Shown here piece after piece: positions 1 through 7,895 of a stretch of 45,684 bases of DNA (positions within the stretch are counted from its first letter, which is position 1; every line of letters begins with the position of its first letter). A program made the position numbers and the translations under genes. The notes beneath the pieces are model-generated. The model was not told the origin of the DNA. It ran no database searches and was given only the letters and a program-made list of their open reading frames with translations. This stretch comes from an uncultured Butyrivibrio sp. (GTDB lineage: Bacteria; Bacillota; Clostridia; Lachnospirales; Lachnospiraceae): contig NZ_CAMVPU010000032.1 of assembly GCF_947169445.1 (NCBI RefSeq), positions 1 through 45,684 on the forward strand, in the 5' to 3' direction.

Positions 1-131
1 ATGATAAGAGCCTGATTTAAGTGCCTTCTGACAAGTGTATCGTCCTTATCCCTCAGAAGAAGGGAAATGATAAATCCTACCCATGTGACAGCCCCGTCAT
101 TATTTCTATAATCATAGACTTCCCAGGGTGT
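1..131 (-). pseudogene. Membrane-protein fragment running off the left edge
   Basis: Reading the minus strand from 131 to the edge gives 43 open codons ending in a convincing membrane-protein segment (WVGFIISLLLRDKDD followed by a HLNQALI stretch). The frame is closed upstream by a TAA at 132-134 and has no start codon after it, so the gene is either broken here or its 5' part was lost. The segment resembles small multi-spanning membrane proteins of the DUF4870 sort, but that is a guess from a short stretch. Confidence 0.35.
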
Positions 132-254
132 TTAACACCAAAATGACTTTTGCGTCATATTTTTTCGTAGTGTCCTTTTATGTGTTTTCAGGTCCTATTA
201 ATATAGAAGATTCTCTCATAATCCTGATGTACATTCTCATGTCTATGATCAAAA

Positions 255-494
255 TTATACCTGCCCTTGGATTGTAGATCCTGATAATTGCTGTTCTTCA
301 TATCTCGTAAGTAACTTCCCAATATCAAGAGTTGGATCAATCGTATTGTTCTGTAACCCCTCTATTAAAAAATCAATTACTTTCTGGTACTGTACATCCA
401 ACTTCTGATATTGCAAAAGCATGTGACACTGTATTGCCGCTCTACGTCTTTCATGCGCTCCAATAAGATCTTTTACCGTTTCCTCCATCATCAT
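255..494 (-). CDS. Small hypothetical protein (79 aa)
   Basis: I do not recognise this protein. It is a charged, mostly helical 79-residue product starting MMMEETVKDLIGAHERRR. Three ATG codons lie in tandem; the first (494-492) sits nine bases after an AGGGGA ribosome binding site, better than the upstream TTG that would add nine residues. It stands alone, upstream of and divergent from the ATPase gene at 737. No domain is evident; regulator or antitoxin are possibilities without support. Confidence 0.5.
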   Translation of the reverse strand: MMMEETVKDLIGAHERRRAAIQCHMLLQYQKLDVQYQKVIDFLIEGLQNNTIDPTLDIGKLLTRYEEQQLSGSTIQGQV

Positions 495-627
495 AAAAAT
501 AGTTCCCCTTTGTTTCAACAATTACTTTTTAATTATATTTTTGCTTTCTCTGCCGCAAACATGCACATTTTAGCACAATAAGCCACCTATTCTGTCTCAT
601 AACAGTCTCAATAATAGCATAATAAAT

Positions 628-727
628 ATGCGTATATCCGCAATTTTTTAACGTGCCAAATTGAATCCCAAAACCATATATGTTATTATTATCTAAAACA
701 AATGCGTATATCCGCAAATTTTTAACG
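628..727. repeat. Two copies of a 26-bp direct repeat upstream of the ATPase gene
   Basis: Copies lie at 628-653 and 702-727 and differ at one base. Each reads ATGCGTATATCCGCAA followed by a T-run and AACG. The second copy ends nine bases before the ATG at 737 and overlaps the ribosome binding region. The placement suggests an operator or the trace of a duplication; the core contains a short GCG...CGC inverted element. Confidence 0.6.
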
Positions 728-736
728 AGGTAAATT

Positions 737-2032
737 ATGTATCCTAGAAAGCAATATATGGACAAACTCATAGCAAAGAAAGACAACGGCAGAGTCAAAG
801 TTATTACCGGTCTTAGGCGATCTGGAAAATCAGTATTGCTCTTTGATTTGTATCGCAAATATCTGCTTCAGGACGGAATTGCTGATGATCAGATAATAGC
901 TATCGCTCTGGACGAACTGGCAAATGCCAAATACAGAAACCCGATAGAACTTGACTCTTTTATTCGTTCCAAAATTATTGATAGTTCCAAAAAATACTAT
1001 GTTTTCATTGATGAGATACAGATGGTCTCCGAGATTCCTAATCCTTATGTGGGTGTGGGCGAAGCTTCAATATCTTTCATCGATGTGGTTCTAGGGCTGA
1101 TGAAGATTCATAATGTGGATGTATATGTTACCGGTAGCAATTCAAAAATGCTCTCTTCAGACATCATCACACAGTTCCGGGACAGAGGTGACGAAATAAT
1201 GGTTCATCCCTTATCCTTCGCAGAGTTCTATGAGAACTACAAAGGTGACAAACGCGGTGCCTGGCAGGATTACTATACCTATGGTGGGATGCCTGTAGCC
1301 ACGACCTTAGAATCACATGAGGAAAAGAGCCGATATCTAAAGAATCTCTTTGAGCAGACCTATATTAAGGATGTTCTTGAAAGAAACAACATTGCCAACG
1401 AAAAAGAAATTCTTGAGATTTTGTTAGATATCCTTGCCTCGGGAATTGGATCTCTCACAAATCCGGCAAAACTGTCCAATACTTTTAAAACTGAACGTCA
1501 GATATCTATTGGTTCAAACACCATTGACAACTATATTAGCTATTTCAGCGATGCATTTTTAATCCAGAAAGCTGTCCGTTATGACGTGAAGGGCAAAAAA
1601 TATATCAAAACTCCATCAAAATACTATTACTCTGATCCAGGCCTTCGTAATGCTAGGTTGGGGTTCAGGCAACTTGAAGAGACGCATCTCATGGAGAACG
1701 TTCTTTATAATGACCTTATCAGAAGGGATATGGATGTTGATGTCGGCGTAGTTGAATACAATACAAAAGATTCCAATGGAAAAAGCATCCGGAAGCAGCT
1801 TGAAGTGGACTTTGTTGTAAATAAGGGAAACGACCGCTACTATATTCAGTCAGCTCTCAGCATTGCTGATCCCGAAAAAAAAGAGCAGGAAATTGCTTCC
1901 CTGCTTCGGATTCCCGATTCGTTTAAAAAAATTGTTGTTGTAAAAGACTATTTGAAGCCTTGGTACGATGAACACGGCATACAGTACATTGGCATAGAGC
2001 AGTTCCTGCTTGATGAAAATATCCTTTCTTAA
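737..2032 (+). CDS. AAA ATPase with C-terminal DUF4143-type domain
   Basis: This 431-residue protein belongs to the widespread prokaryotic AAA_14/DUF4143 ATPases, whose cellular role is mostly unknown. The P-loop GLRRSGKS lies at residues 25-32 and the Walker B FIDEIQ at about 90-95. A sensor-like VYVTGSNSKML and the LSFAEFYENY motif follow, as usual in this family. The C-terminal half (LEVDFVVNKGNDRYYIQSALSI) matches the nuclease-like fold typical of DUF4143. The start follows a GAGG at short spacing. It faces the convergent gene at 2080 across a bidirectional terminator. These proteins are common accessory genes in anaerobes, so a link to plasmid maintenance is not implied. Confidence 0.85.
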   Translation: MYPRKQYMDKLIAKKDNGRVKVITGLRRSGKSVLLFDLYRKYLLQDGIADDQIIAIALDELANAKYRNPIELDSFIRSKIIDSSKKYYVFIDEIQMVSEIPNPYVGVGEASISFIDVVLGLMKIHNVDVYVTGSNSKMLSSDIITQFRDRGDEIMVHPLSFAEFYENYKGDKRGAWQDYYTYGGMPVATTLESHEEKSRYLKNLFEQTYIKDVLERNNIANEKEILEILLDILASGIGSLTNPAKLSNTFKTERQISIGSNTIDNYISYFSDAFLIQKAVRYDVKGKKYIKTPSKYYYSDPGLRNARLGFRQLEETHLMENVLYNDLIRRDMDVDVGVVEYNTKDSNGKSIRKQLEVDFVVNKGNDRYYIQSALSIADPEKKEQEIASLLRIPDSFKKIVVVKDYLKPWYDEHGIQYIGIEQFLLDENILS

Positions 2033-2039
2033 ATAATAA

Positions 2040-2077
2040 AGGCCCAGTTCTTTGCCCTATAGCATAGAACTGGGTCT
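2040..2077. terminator. Bidirectional rho-independent terminator
   Basis: A 12-bp stem (AGGCCCAGTTCT with AGAACTGGGTCT, one G-U pair) encloses a 14-nt loop. It is followed by T-rich sequence on the plus strand and preceded by A-rich sequence, giving a T-rich tail on the minus strand. It sits between the convergent ATPase gene and the gene ending at 2080 and could serve both. Confidence 0.75.
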
Positions 2078-2079
2078 TA

Positions 2080-2721
2080 TTAATACAGGAATGCAGGACG
2101 AGATATAAGTGCCATATACTCCTCATCATCTGGTCCTTCTACTCTTCCAGCAATGATATCTTCATATTCTCTACGTTTAGCATAATTCCACATAAGCATT
2201 CCAAAAATTACCTCCCCGGCATCACGTCTTCTAAAAAAGGTGGCCCTGGAAATGCACATCTCCGTATAAATAGTCTTGTCACTTTTTATATTATTTTTTC
2301 CTAGAAGATATGACTCCTTCAAGATCTTCTTTATCTGTTTGCCCTCTAAATCCATGCCTTCAACATTTTCATCAACAGAAATAAATCCATCTACTTGTCG
2401 TTCAATTTCATCAAGTATCATATCTGCTTTTTCTTTAAACCAGTTCGATGTAACGACATCAAGAATGAAGTCTTCGTACTCCCCTTCGGTGAATTTTCTC
2501 TTTCCTGTGATGATCTCTATATATCTACGTCTTACACCCTGCTTCTCTTCCTGAATTGTCATATACTTTCGATGTCTTGCCCCTTTAACTGCCTGGCTCT
2601 GTCCAATTGCATACATAGAAAGCAGCTTCTCAGTTAAATCCTTTACCGTTTTATAAGAGAGCCCCTCTTGCTTACATAATAAAATTGCCAATTTCTGGGC
2701 AGAAATATTCTTCCTTCGCAT
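2080..2721 (-). CDS. Hypothetical protein with ArpU-like helix-turn-helix segment
   Basis: A 213-residue, highly charged protein of unknown role. Residues about 150-185 (TEMCISRATFFRRRDAGEV then IFGMLMWNYAKRR) resemble the C-terminal helix-turn-helix of ArpU/sigma-like phage regulators, which also carry an 'S.ATFYRRR' recognition helix. The N-terminal third (KLAILLCKQEGLSYKTVKDLTEKLLSM) could be a second DNA-binding region. The start at 2721 is supported by AGGGGA 8-9 bases upstream. It is likely a transcription regulator from a phage or mobile element, inferred from motif shape only. Confidence 0.6.
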   Translation of the reverse strand: MRRKNISAQKLAILLCKQEGLSYKTVKDLTEKLLSMYAIGQSQAVKGARHRKYMTIQEEKQGVRRRYIEIITGKRKFTEGEYEDFILDVVTSNWFKEKADMILDEIERQVDGFISVDENVEGMDLEGKQIKKILKESYLLGKNNIKSDKTIYTEMCISRATFFRRRDAGEVIFGMLMWNYAKRREYEDIIAGRVEGPDDEEYMALISRPAFLY

Positions 2722-2865
2722 CTTTCACATCCCCTATAATAAACATCCACATTAATGCAAAGAAAAACCAGAGAGTTCAAGAGCATTACTTCTTGTTCTC
2801 TCCGGTTCAATTGATGACTAAATCTCCATGCCTAACTTCCGATAAATTACAACAACAAATAACTC

Positions 2866-3360
2866 TTAATCTACTATCTCGCCCTTACTCTTTTTATAAT
2901 CAGGGCTCATCAATACTGCCAACATATCTCCAAAAGACCTATAGACATACTGGATTTTTTCTGCTCTTTCCCAATAGCTGTCTGAATTCTGAATATCTGC
3001 AATCAAGTCGCTTAGCCCCGCTTCAAAATCAAATGTCTTCTTATTCGAAAGCGCTTGAGGATCCTCAGATATCAGCAATTTGTATGAATTATCATTAGCT
3101 GCCAACCTATGAAGATTGACATCTAACGAATAATACAAAATCACCGCCTTCTCAAGCGTAAGGCTTCTGAGACCGCTCTTAATCTTCACATAGCTTGTCT
3201 CCGCCATTCCAAGAAGCTCTGCCATCTGCGAATTAGTCCACCCAAGAGCATCTTGCAGAATCGTCAGATTATCTCCAACTATCTTTTTAAAGTTTTCTCC
3301 GCGCATATTGTTTGGGCGCTTATCAACAATCTTTCTTTTGATCGCTTTTTTATATGCCAT
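2866..3360 (-). CDS. XRE-family transcriptional regulator
   Basis: A 164-residue protein with a basic N-terminal tail (AYKKAIKRKIVDKRPNN) and a Cro/CI-type helix-turn-helix at about residues 27-85 (LTILQDALGWTNSQMAELLGM, then ETSYVKIKSG as recognition helix). The C-terminal half is helical and may dimerise. I chose the ATG at 3360 because AGAGGA lies just upstream; an ATG 39 bases further upstream has none. Palindromic and repeated elements at 3423-3492 lie in front of the gene and are likely its own operators. Confidence 0.75.
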   Translation of the reverse strand: MAYKKAIKRKIVDKRPNNMRGENFKKIVGDNLTILQDALGWTNSQMAELLGMAETSYVKIKSGLRSLTLEKAVILYYSLDVNLHRLAANDNSYKLLISEDPQALSNKKTFDFEAGLSDLIADIQNSDSYWERAEKIQYVYRSFGDMLAVLMSPDYKKSKGEIVD

Positions 3361-3422
3361 ACTATTTTCCTCTGCGTAATAATTTACACGTTTAATCATG
3401 CAACCTTAATACCCCCAGAGTC

Positions 3423-3492
3423 TTATGATGCCCTTATAGGGTGTCATAACTTGCACTGACAGGGTGTACTTCCTCTCCCTTATAGGATGCCA
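3423..3492. promoter_or_regulatory. Probable operator cluster in front of the XRE gene
   Basis: An imperfect palindrome at 3423-3449 has outer arms TTATGA and TCATAA. Inside it, the 16-mer CCCTTATAGGGTGTCA (3431-3446) recurs with two changes at 3477-3492 (CCCTTATAGGATGCCA), and a partial copy (CAGGGTGTAC) lies near 3460. The sites fall within about 130 bases upstream of the regulator start, as expected for autoregulation. Confidence 0.5.
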
Positions 3493-3530
3493 ATTTTCAC
3501 AACTATCTCTCATCACCTCCTTCATGAGCA

Positions 3531-3561
3531 AAAAAATACCTGGCTCCGTAGAACCAGGTAT
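3531..3561 (-). terminator. Rho-independent terminator on the minus strand, with no gene feeding it
   Basis: Read on the minus strand, an 8-bp stem (ATACCTGG with CCAGGTAT) and 10-nt loop is followed directly by a run of T. No minus-strand gene lies between it and 4000, so it may end a small non-coding transcript or be left from a lost gene. The rest of 3493-3869 shows no coding pattern; short sequences like ribosome binding sites near 3515 and 3745 on the minus strand precede only tiny reading frames. Confidence 0.6.
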
Positions 3562-3869
3562 AATCACTGCTTTTCAATAATAAGGAACAATATAAAAGCC
3601 TTCTATATAATTATGGAAGAAATGACAAGTGATAATATAGGGCTTTTTGTCCGACAATATGTAGGCAAAGACTATTCATAGGATTCTACGGTAGTTATTA
3701 TTCATACCGGATTCAGCGAATCCCTCCTGAACAATTGTCCAGATCACCTCCTACGATGTCTTTATGTCAGGCAAACTTCCCCTTATAACACCGTTATAAC
3801 ATTTGGCAAGTCCAATAAATATGCCAGTGCTCAAATACAGGCTACAGGCTACACAGAGACAAATAGTCA

Positions 3870-4784
3870 TTGCTATCGCACACAATAATTGGATACAATA
3901 GGATTAAACTTTTTCAAGAACAGTGGGAACAAAATAAAATGAGATCATTTAGATTTTGGCCAGATAAAGCTATAACTGCGGAAAAGCGGCTCATTGATGC
4001 TAATGGTCATAAGATACCTATACTTATATTGAAAAGAAAAGACCACACTGGGAATGCCCCGGGGATCCTTTGGTTCCATGGCGGCGGATATGCTACCGGT
4101 ATTAAAGAAATGGTTTATGTAGGACGAGCCGAAAACCTTGTGAAAAAATATGGCGCAGTCGTTATCTCAGTCGGATACAGGCTTTCCACATTTCACCCGT
4201 TTCCTGCAGGTTTTGATGACTGTTATGCTGCGCTTCTTTATCTGAAAGAACACGTTTACGAACTCGGAATAAGAGATGACCAGATCATGGTCGGAGGTGA
4301 AAGTGCCGGTGGCGGCTTATGCGCTGCGGTCTGCATGAAAGCCCGTGACACTGGAGATGTAAACATTGCTTATCAGATGCCGCTTTATCCCATGATAGAT
4401 AATTTAGATACAGACAGTTCTAGAAATAATCATGCAAAAGTTTGGAATACAAGGCGTAACCATCAAGCCTGGGCGTTATATCTCAGAGGAATGGATAAGA
4501 CAGCAGTTCCACCTTATGCAGCTCCGGCACGACAGTCAAATTATAAAGATCTTCCACCAGCTTATACCTTTGTCGGAACTGCAGAACCATTCTATGATGA
4601 AACTCTAACTTTTATTAGCAATTTAAAAAAAGCTGGTGTCGAGGCCAGCCTTGATGTATATGATGGTATGTACCATGCTTTTGATATGATGGAACCAGCT
4701 TCAGAAATCTCACAAAAAGCAATACGGAATTTTGAAGAGCATTTTGAATATGCCCTGAACAACTATTTTTCAAAGCAAAGATAA
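3870..4784 (+). CDS. Alpha/beta hydrolase, HSL/acetyl-esterase family
   Basis: The protein has the motifs of the hormone-sensitive lipase family (alpha/beta hydrolase fold-3), which hydrolyse short-chain esters. Counting from the TTG at 3870, the oxyanion motif HGGGY is at residues 70-74, the nucleophile motif GESAGG at 143-148 (Ser145), the acid in EPFYDE (Asp243) and the histidine in GMYHAFD (His269). The full catalytic set is present. The start is unclear: a stop lies at 3864, the TTG at 3870 has no ribosome binding site, and the ATG at 3939 has only a weak one. The 5' end may therefore be truncated. It is cytosolic with no signal peptide, and is probably host-metabolism cargo. Confidence 0.8.
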   Translation: MLSHTIIGYNRIKLFQEQWEQNKMRSFRFWPDKAITAEKRLIDANGHKIPILILKRKDHTGNAPGILWFHGGGYATGIKEMVYVGRAENLVKKYGAVVISVGYRLSTFHPFPAGFDDCYAALLYLKEHVYELGIRDDQIMVGGESAGGGLCAAVCMKARDTGDVNIAYQMPLYPMIDNLDTDSSRNNHAKVWNTRRNHQAWALYLRGMDKTAVPPYAAPARQSNYKDLPPAYTFVGTAEPFYDETLTFISNLKKAGVEASLDVYDGMYHAFDMMEPASEISQKAIRNFEEHFEYALNNYFSKQR

Positions 4785-4898
4785 CAAAACTTGTATTGTT
4801 ATTCTCGTTGCGAAACCTTCAAGGAGCTTCTTTAAGAATATCGTATCAAAGAAACAACGAACTATGAAAGAAGAACAATATCAATGATAAGAGTTATG

Positions 4899-4923
4899 AC
4901 TTCTGCCCATCATGGGCAGAAGT
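4899..4923. repeat. 25-bp palindrome, copy 1 (centre C)
   Basis: Perfect 12-bp arms ACTTCTGCCCAT and their reverse complement around a single C; one further pair (G/C) extends it to 27 bp. This is the outlying copy, between the hydrolase gene and the 3' end of hsdS. There is no T-run after it. The other five copies lie in the 20-30 kb region. Confidence 0.9.
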
Positions 4924-4975
4924 CTCTTATATAAGCTGTTCAAAACAACTATTATCTGATATAGTAGTATCTACG

Positions 4976-5042
4976 GACAGTCGAGAGCCTGGGATTTATT
5001 CTAGATGTAATCCCCTAACCGAGCCAAACGACTGTCTTTTTT
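4976..5042 (+). terminator. Two-tiered stem with T-run; terminator or end of a small RNA
   Basis: The outer stem pairs GACAGTCG (4976-4983) with CGACTGTC (5029-5036) and is followed by six T. Inside lies a second hairpin, GGGATT with AATCCC. The long, structured interior is unusual for a plain terminator. It could end the hydrolase transcript, 190 bases upstream, or a small RNA beginning in the 4785-4975 spacer, which otherwise holds only the palindrome copy. Confidence 0.55.
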
Positions 5043-5068
5043 GTTGAAATATATCTTAAGCTGGAAGC

Positions 5069-6289
5069 TTAGATAAACATCTGCTGACATAGCCCTTTCT
5101 TATATTCTTTCAAAACTTTAATTTTTTTCTGGTACAGTTCAATCAGATCGTCTATCTGTTTTAAAAAACCCCATATTATCTCTTGCTCTTCCTTTGACGG
5201 AAGCATACATTTAACCTTAACAAAAGAATTCCAATACAGCCGCTTCCTGAAATCTGTTACACCATACGAAAGGTTATTAATCTGTTCAATGACATCTTTA
5301 CGTCTCAAAGTATAATCCATGAACTGTGGAAATACTTCATCATTAGGAATTGCTGAAATATATGCAGGGCTTATCATTCCTTCGCTTTTAGCAACACCAA
5401 TTGCCCCTTGCCAAGCCCTCATCATATTAAACACCAGATCACCTTCATAAACATGCTTGTATGTTGATTTATCCTCGCTACGCTTTACAGTTTTACCAAG
5501 GTCATCTGCATCCAACTCTTTATCTGATACGCCAGAGTGAATAGATACTGTGAGAAATTGTAGAGAATCATTACCTTTTTCATTTCTTTCAGAATAAATG
5601 TCCCCTAGTTTATACTCTTTCCAATCATCAGTAAATTTTGGAAATCTTATTTCAGGCACAGTACATCCAGTTTTTGGGAAAAGCTTTTGAATCATTCCAG
5701 CTTTATACAACTCTATTTCCTGTAGTTTTTTCTGATGTAAAGCAACCAGCTTATCAATACTCATTAAAAATTCTGATATTTGTAATTGCTCTCTATATGA
5801 CGGTAGATATAACTTTTCATTTTTAATCGCATCATAGTGAATATGCACTATGGTCAGTCCTTGAGCTTTTTTGGCAAAAGAGCGCTTTACTGGCATATGG
5901 TTGTTAATGTAGTATGAAATAAAGTTGCCATCAATTTCGCTATGTGGTCTTATACCAAACATATCCCCACCAGCTCTAATATTATCCTCGCTAACACATG
6001 ACGGAGCAATTAGGGATAAATCATTAACTGTTGTAGAAGTAGGAAAAAGAATATCATTCTTTTGTGTGAGTGTTGCTTCAACATTTGTCCTAGCCTTTAC
6101 ATCGAAAAGCTGCTCATTATACTTCGTAAACAAATCGCCATATAACACACATTTATACATGCCGTCTTCACTCAAATCCGCATATGAAAGCGCCGATGTT
6201 GAATAGTATTCCCCTATTTCTGATAGTGCATACCTTTTCCAAGAATCATTAAACCCTGGAAATCTTAATTTTGGAAACTTATTATTCAT
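5069..6289 (-). CDS. hsdS: Type I restriction-modification specificity subunit HsdS
   Basis: HsdS chooses the bipartite DNA target of the type I complex. This 406-residue protein has the standard two target-recognition domains, each opening with the same pattern (LRFPGFNDSWKRYALSEI near residue 8 and IRFPKFTDDWKEYKLGDI near 214). Each is followed by a helical spacer (SIDKLVALHQKKLQEIELYK and IDDLIELYQKKIKVLKEYK). Both halves are intact, so the recognition sequence should be asymmetric and bipartite. It is the last gene of the operon, 13 bases after hsdM. No spare inverted hsdS fragment or recombinase is nearby, so phase variation by inversion is not indicated. Confidence 0.93.
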   Translation of the reverse strand: MNNKFPKLRFPGFNDSWKRYALSEIGEYYSTSALSYADLSEDGMYKCVLYGDLFTKYNEQLFDVKARTNVEATLTQKNDILFPTSTTVNDLSLIAPSCVSEDNIRAGGDMFGIRPHSEIDGNFISYYINNHMPVKRSFAKKAQGLTIVHIHYDAIKNEKLYLPSYREQLQISEFLMSIDKLVALHQKKLQEIELYKAGMIQKLFPKTGCTVPEIRFPKFTDDWKEYKLGDIYSERNEKGNDSLQFLTVSIHSGVSDKELDADDLGKTVKRSEDKSTYKHVYEGDLVFNMMRAWQGAIGVAKSEGMISPAYISAIPNDEVFPQFMDYTLRRKDVIEQINNLSYGVTDFRKRLYWNSFVKVKCMLPSKEEQEIIWGFLKQIDDLIELYQKKIKVLKEYKKGLCQQMFI

Positions 6290-6302
6290 CGTTTATCCTC
6301 AA

Positions 6303-7895
6303 TTAAAATGGACATTTGATCTTAAGCTCATCAAATGAATTCTGTAGTCCCTTTGTAACGGATTCTATCTTTTCATCTATGGAGAACAATTCGTTGGTAA
6401 CCATACTAATATCTATTTTTTGCTCTTCTTCTGAAGTATCAACATAACGAGAGATATTTAGGTTGTAATCATTAGCAATTATTTCTTCCTTATTTGCAAC
6501 ATGTGCAAATTGGTTCTCATCCTTACGATTGATATATGCATTTACAATTCTTTTTATATGCTCGTCAGATAGTTCATTTTGGTTTTTACCTTTAATAAAA
6601 TCTTTACTCGCATCAATAAATAGAATATTATCGCTATTGCCGTTCCGCTTACTTTTGAGAACCAAAATACATACAGGTATTGCAGTTCCGTGAAACAGAT
6701 TAGCTGGTAGTCCAATTACAGCATCAAGCCTATTGAGCGTGTCAATCAAGTATCTTCTAATATCTTCTTCCGCACCACCTCTAAAGAGTACTCCGTGTGG
6801 TAAAAGTACCGCCACTCGTCCATCAGCTTCTTCCATGTGATAAACCATGTGTTGAAGAAACGCTAAATCGGCGTGTGACTTCGGAGCAAGTTTCCCAACT
6901 CCTGAATATCTCGGATCATCAAGGAACTTCGGGTTAGCATCCCACTTTAAGCTATATGGGGGATTACAAACCTGCACGGTAAGTTTAAGACTATCACCAT
7001 ACAAGTCATTCGTAAGAGTATCTCCTTTATTAATGCTAAAATTCTGATAGTCAACACCATGCATGAGCATATTCATGCGGCACAGGTTGTATGTTGTCGG
7101 ATTGTTCTCCTGACCATAATAGTGCCCTACACGACCAGTCGTCAGATGCTTCCTCACATCTAGAAGCATAGAACCGGAACCACATGTACAATCACCTACT
7201 GTTTTAGCCTCATCAAGGCCTACTGTAGCAAGCGTCGCGCATAAAGTACTTGGTCCTACAGGCGTAAAGAACTCTCCGCCTTTCTTACCAGCACCACTTT
7301 GGAACAAACCAATAAGAATCATGTATGCTGTGCCAAGAACATCAAATTCCTGGTCGTTGAGATCCATATCAATCTCCGCAATCTTAGATATAACCTTTCC
7401 AATCTTATCTGTTCTTTCAGAAACAGTGTCGCCAAGTCTAGTGTCCTGAAGTCGCATATCATCGAATAAACCTGCGAAAGCGGCCTCTGACTGATGGCCA
7501 AGTGTAGATCCAGTAAGTTCCTTGACTGCACGTTCATAATCCTCTACAGAAAATTTGTCTCCGTCGCCTAATGGCTTAATAATCTTTCTATTAAGCTCCC
7601 TAAATAGATTTTCCGGTTTGATGATATATCCCAGATGGTCGATACTCCACTGCTCTACAATAGGTCTAAAATCAGTGCTCGCAAATGCCTCTTCATAGGA
7701 TAGATTATCTTCCTTAAGAATTTCCTGCATGTACTGTTCTGTTCTCTCTGACAGATAACGGTAAAAGATTGTTCCAAGAATATAGTTCCTGAACTCATTT
7801 GCATCCATGCCGCCACGCAAGTCATTGGCAATAGCCCACAGCTGTCCGGACAGGTCCGCAGCTTGCTGCTGTACTTTATCTGTATTTATGGCCAT
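6303..7895 (-). CDS. hsdM: Type I DNA methyltransferase subunit HsdM
   Basis: HsdM transfers a methyl group from S-adenosylmethionine to adenine in the site set by HsdS. The 530 residues cover the N-terminal helical domain (DLSGQLWAIANDLRGGMDANEFR), the GEFFTPVGP motif (207-215), the cofactor loop CTCGSGSMLLD (236-246) and the catalytic NPPYS (311-315) typical of N6-adenine enzymes. The ATG overlaps the hsdR stop in a TAATG junction, pointing to translational coupling. All key motifs are present, so the enzyme should be active. Confidence 0.95.
   Translation of the reverse strand: MAINTDKVQQQAADLSGQLWAIANDLRGGMDANEFRNYILGTIFYRYLSERTEQYMQEILKEDNLSYEEAFASTDFRPIVEQWSIDHLGYIIKPENLFRELNRKIIKPLGDGDKFSVEDYERAVKELTGSTLGHQSEAAFAGLFDDMRLQDTRLGDTVSERTDKIGKVISKIAEIDMDLNDQEFDVLGTAYMILIGLFQSGAGKKGGEFFTPVGPSTLCATLATVGLDEAKTVGDCTCGSGSMLLDVRKHLTTGRVGHYYGQENNPTTYNLCRMNMLMHGVDYQNFSINKGDTLTNDLYGDSLKLTVQVCNPPYSLKWDANPKFLDDPRYSGVGKLAPKSHADLAFLQHMVYHMEEADGRVAVLLPHGVLFRGGAEEDIRRYLIDTLNRLDAVIGLPANLFHGTAIPVCILVLKSKRNGNSDNILFIDASKDFIKGKNQNELSDEHIKRIVNAYINRKDENQFAHVANKEEIIANDYNLNISRYVDTSEEEQKIDISMVTNELFSIDEKIESVTKGLQNSFDELKIKCPF

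Noticed and set aside
3487..3681. 64-codon plus-strand frame upstream of the hydrolase
   Set aside because: It spans the minus-strand terminator, has no ribosome binding site and its product has no protein-like pattern.
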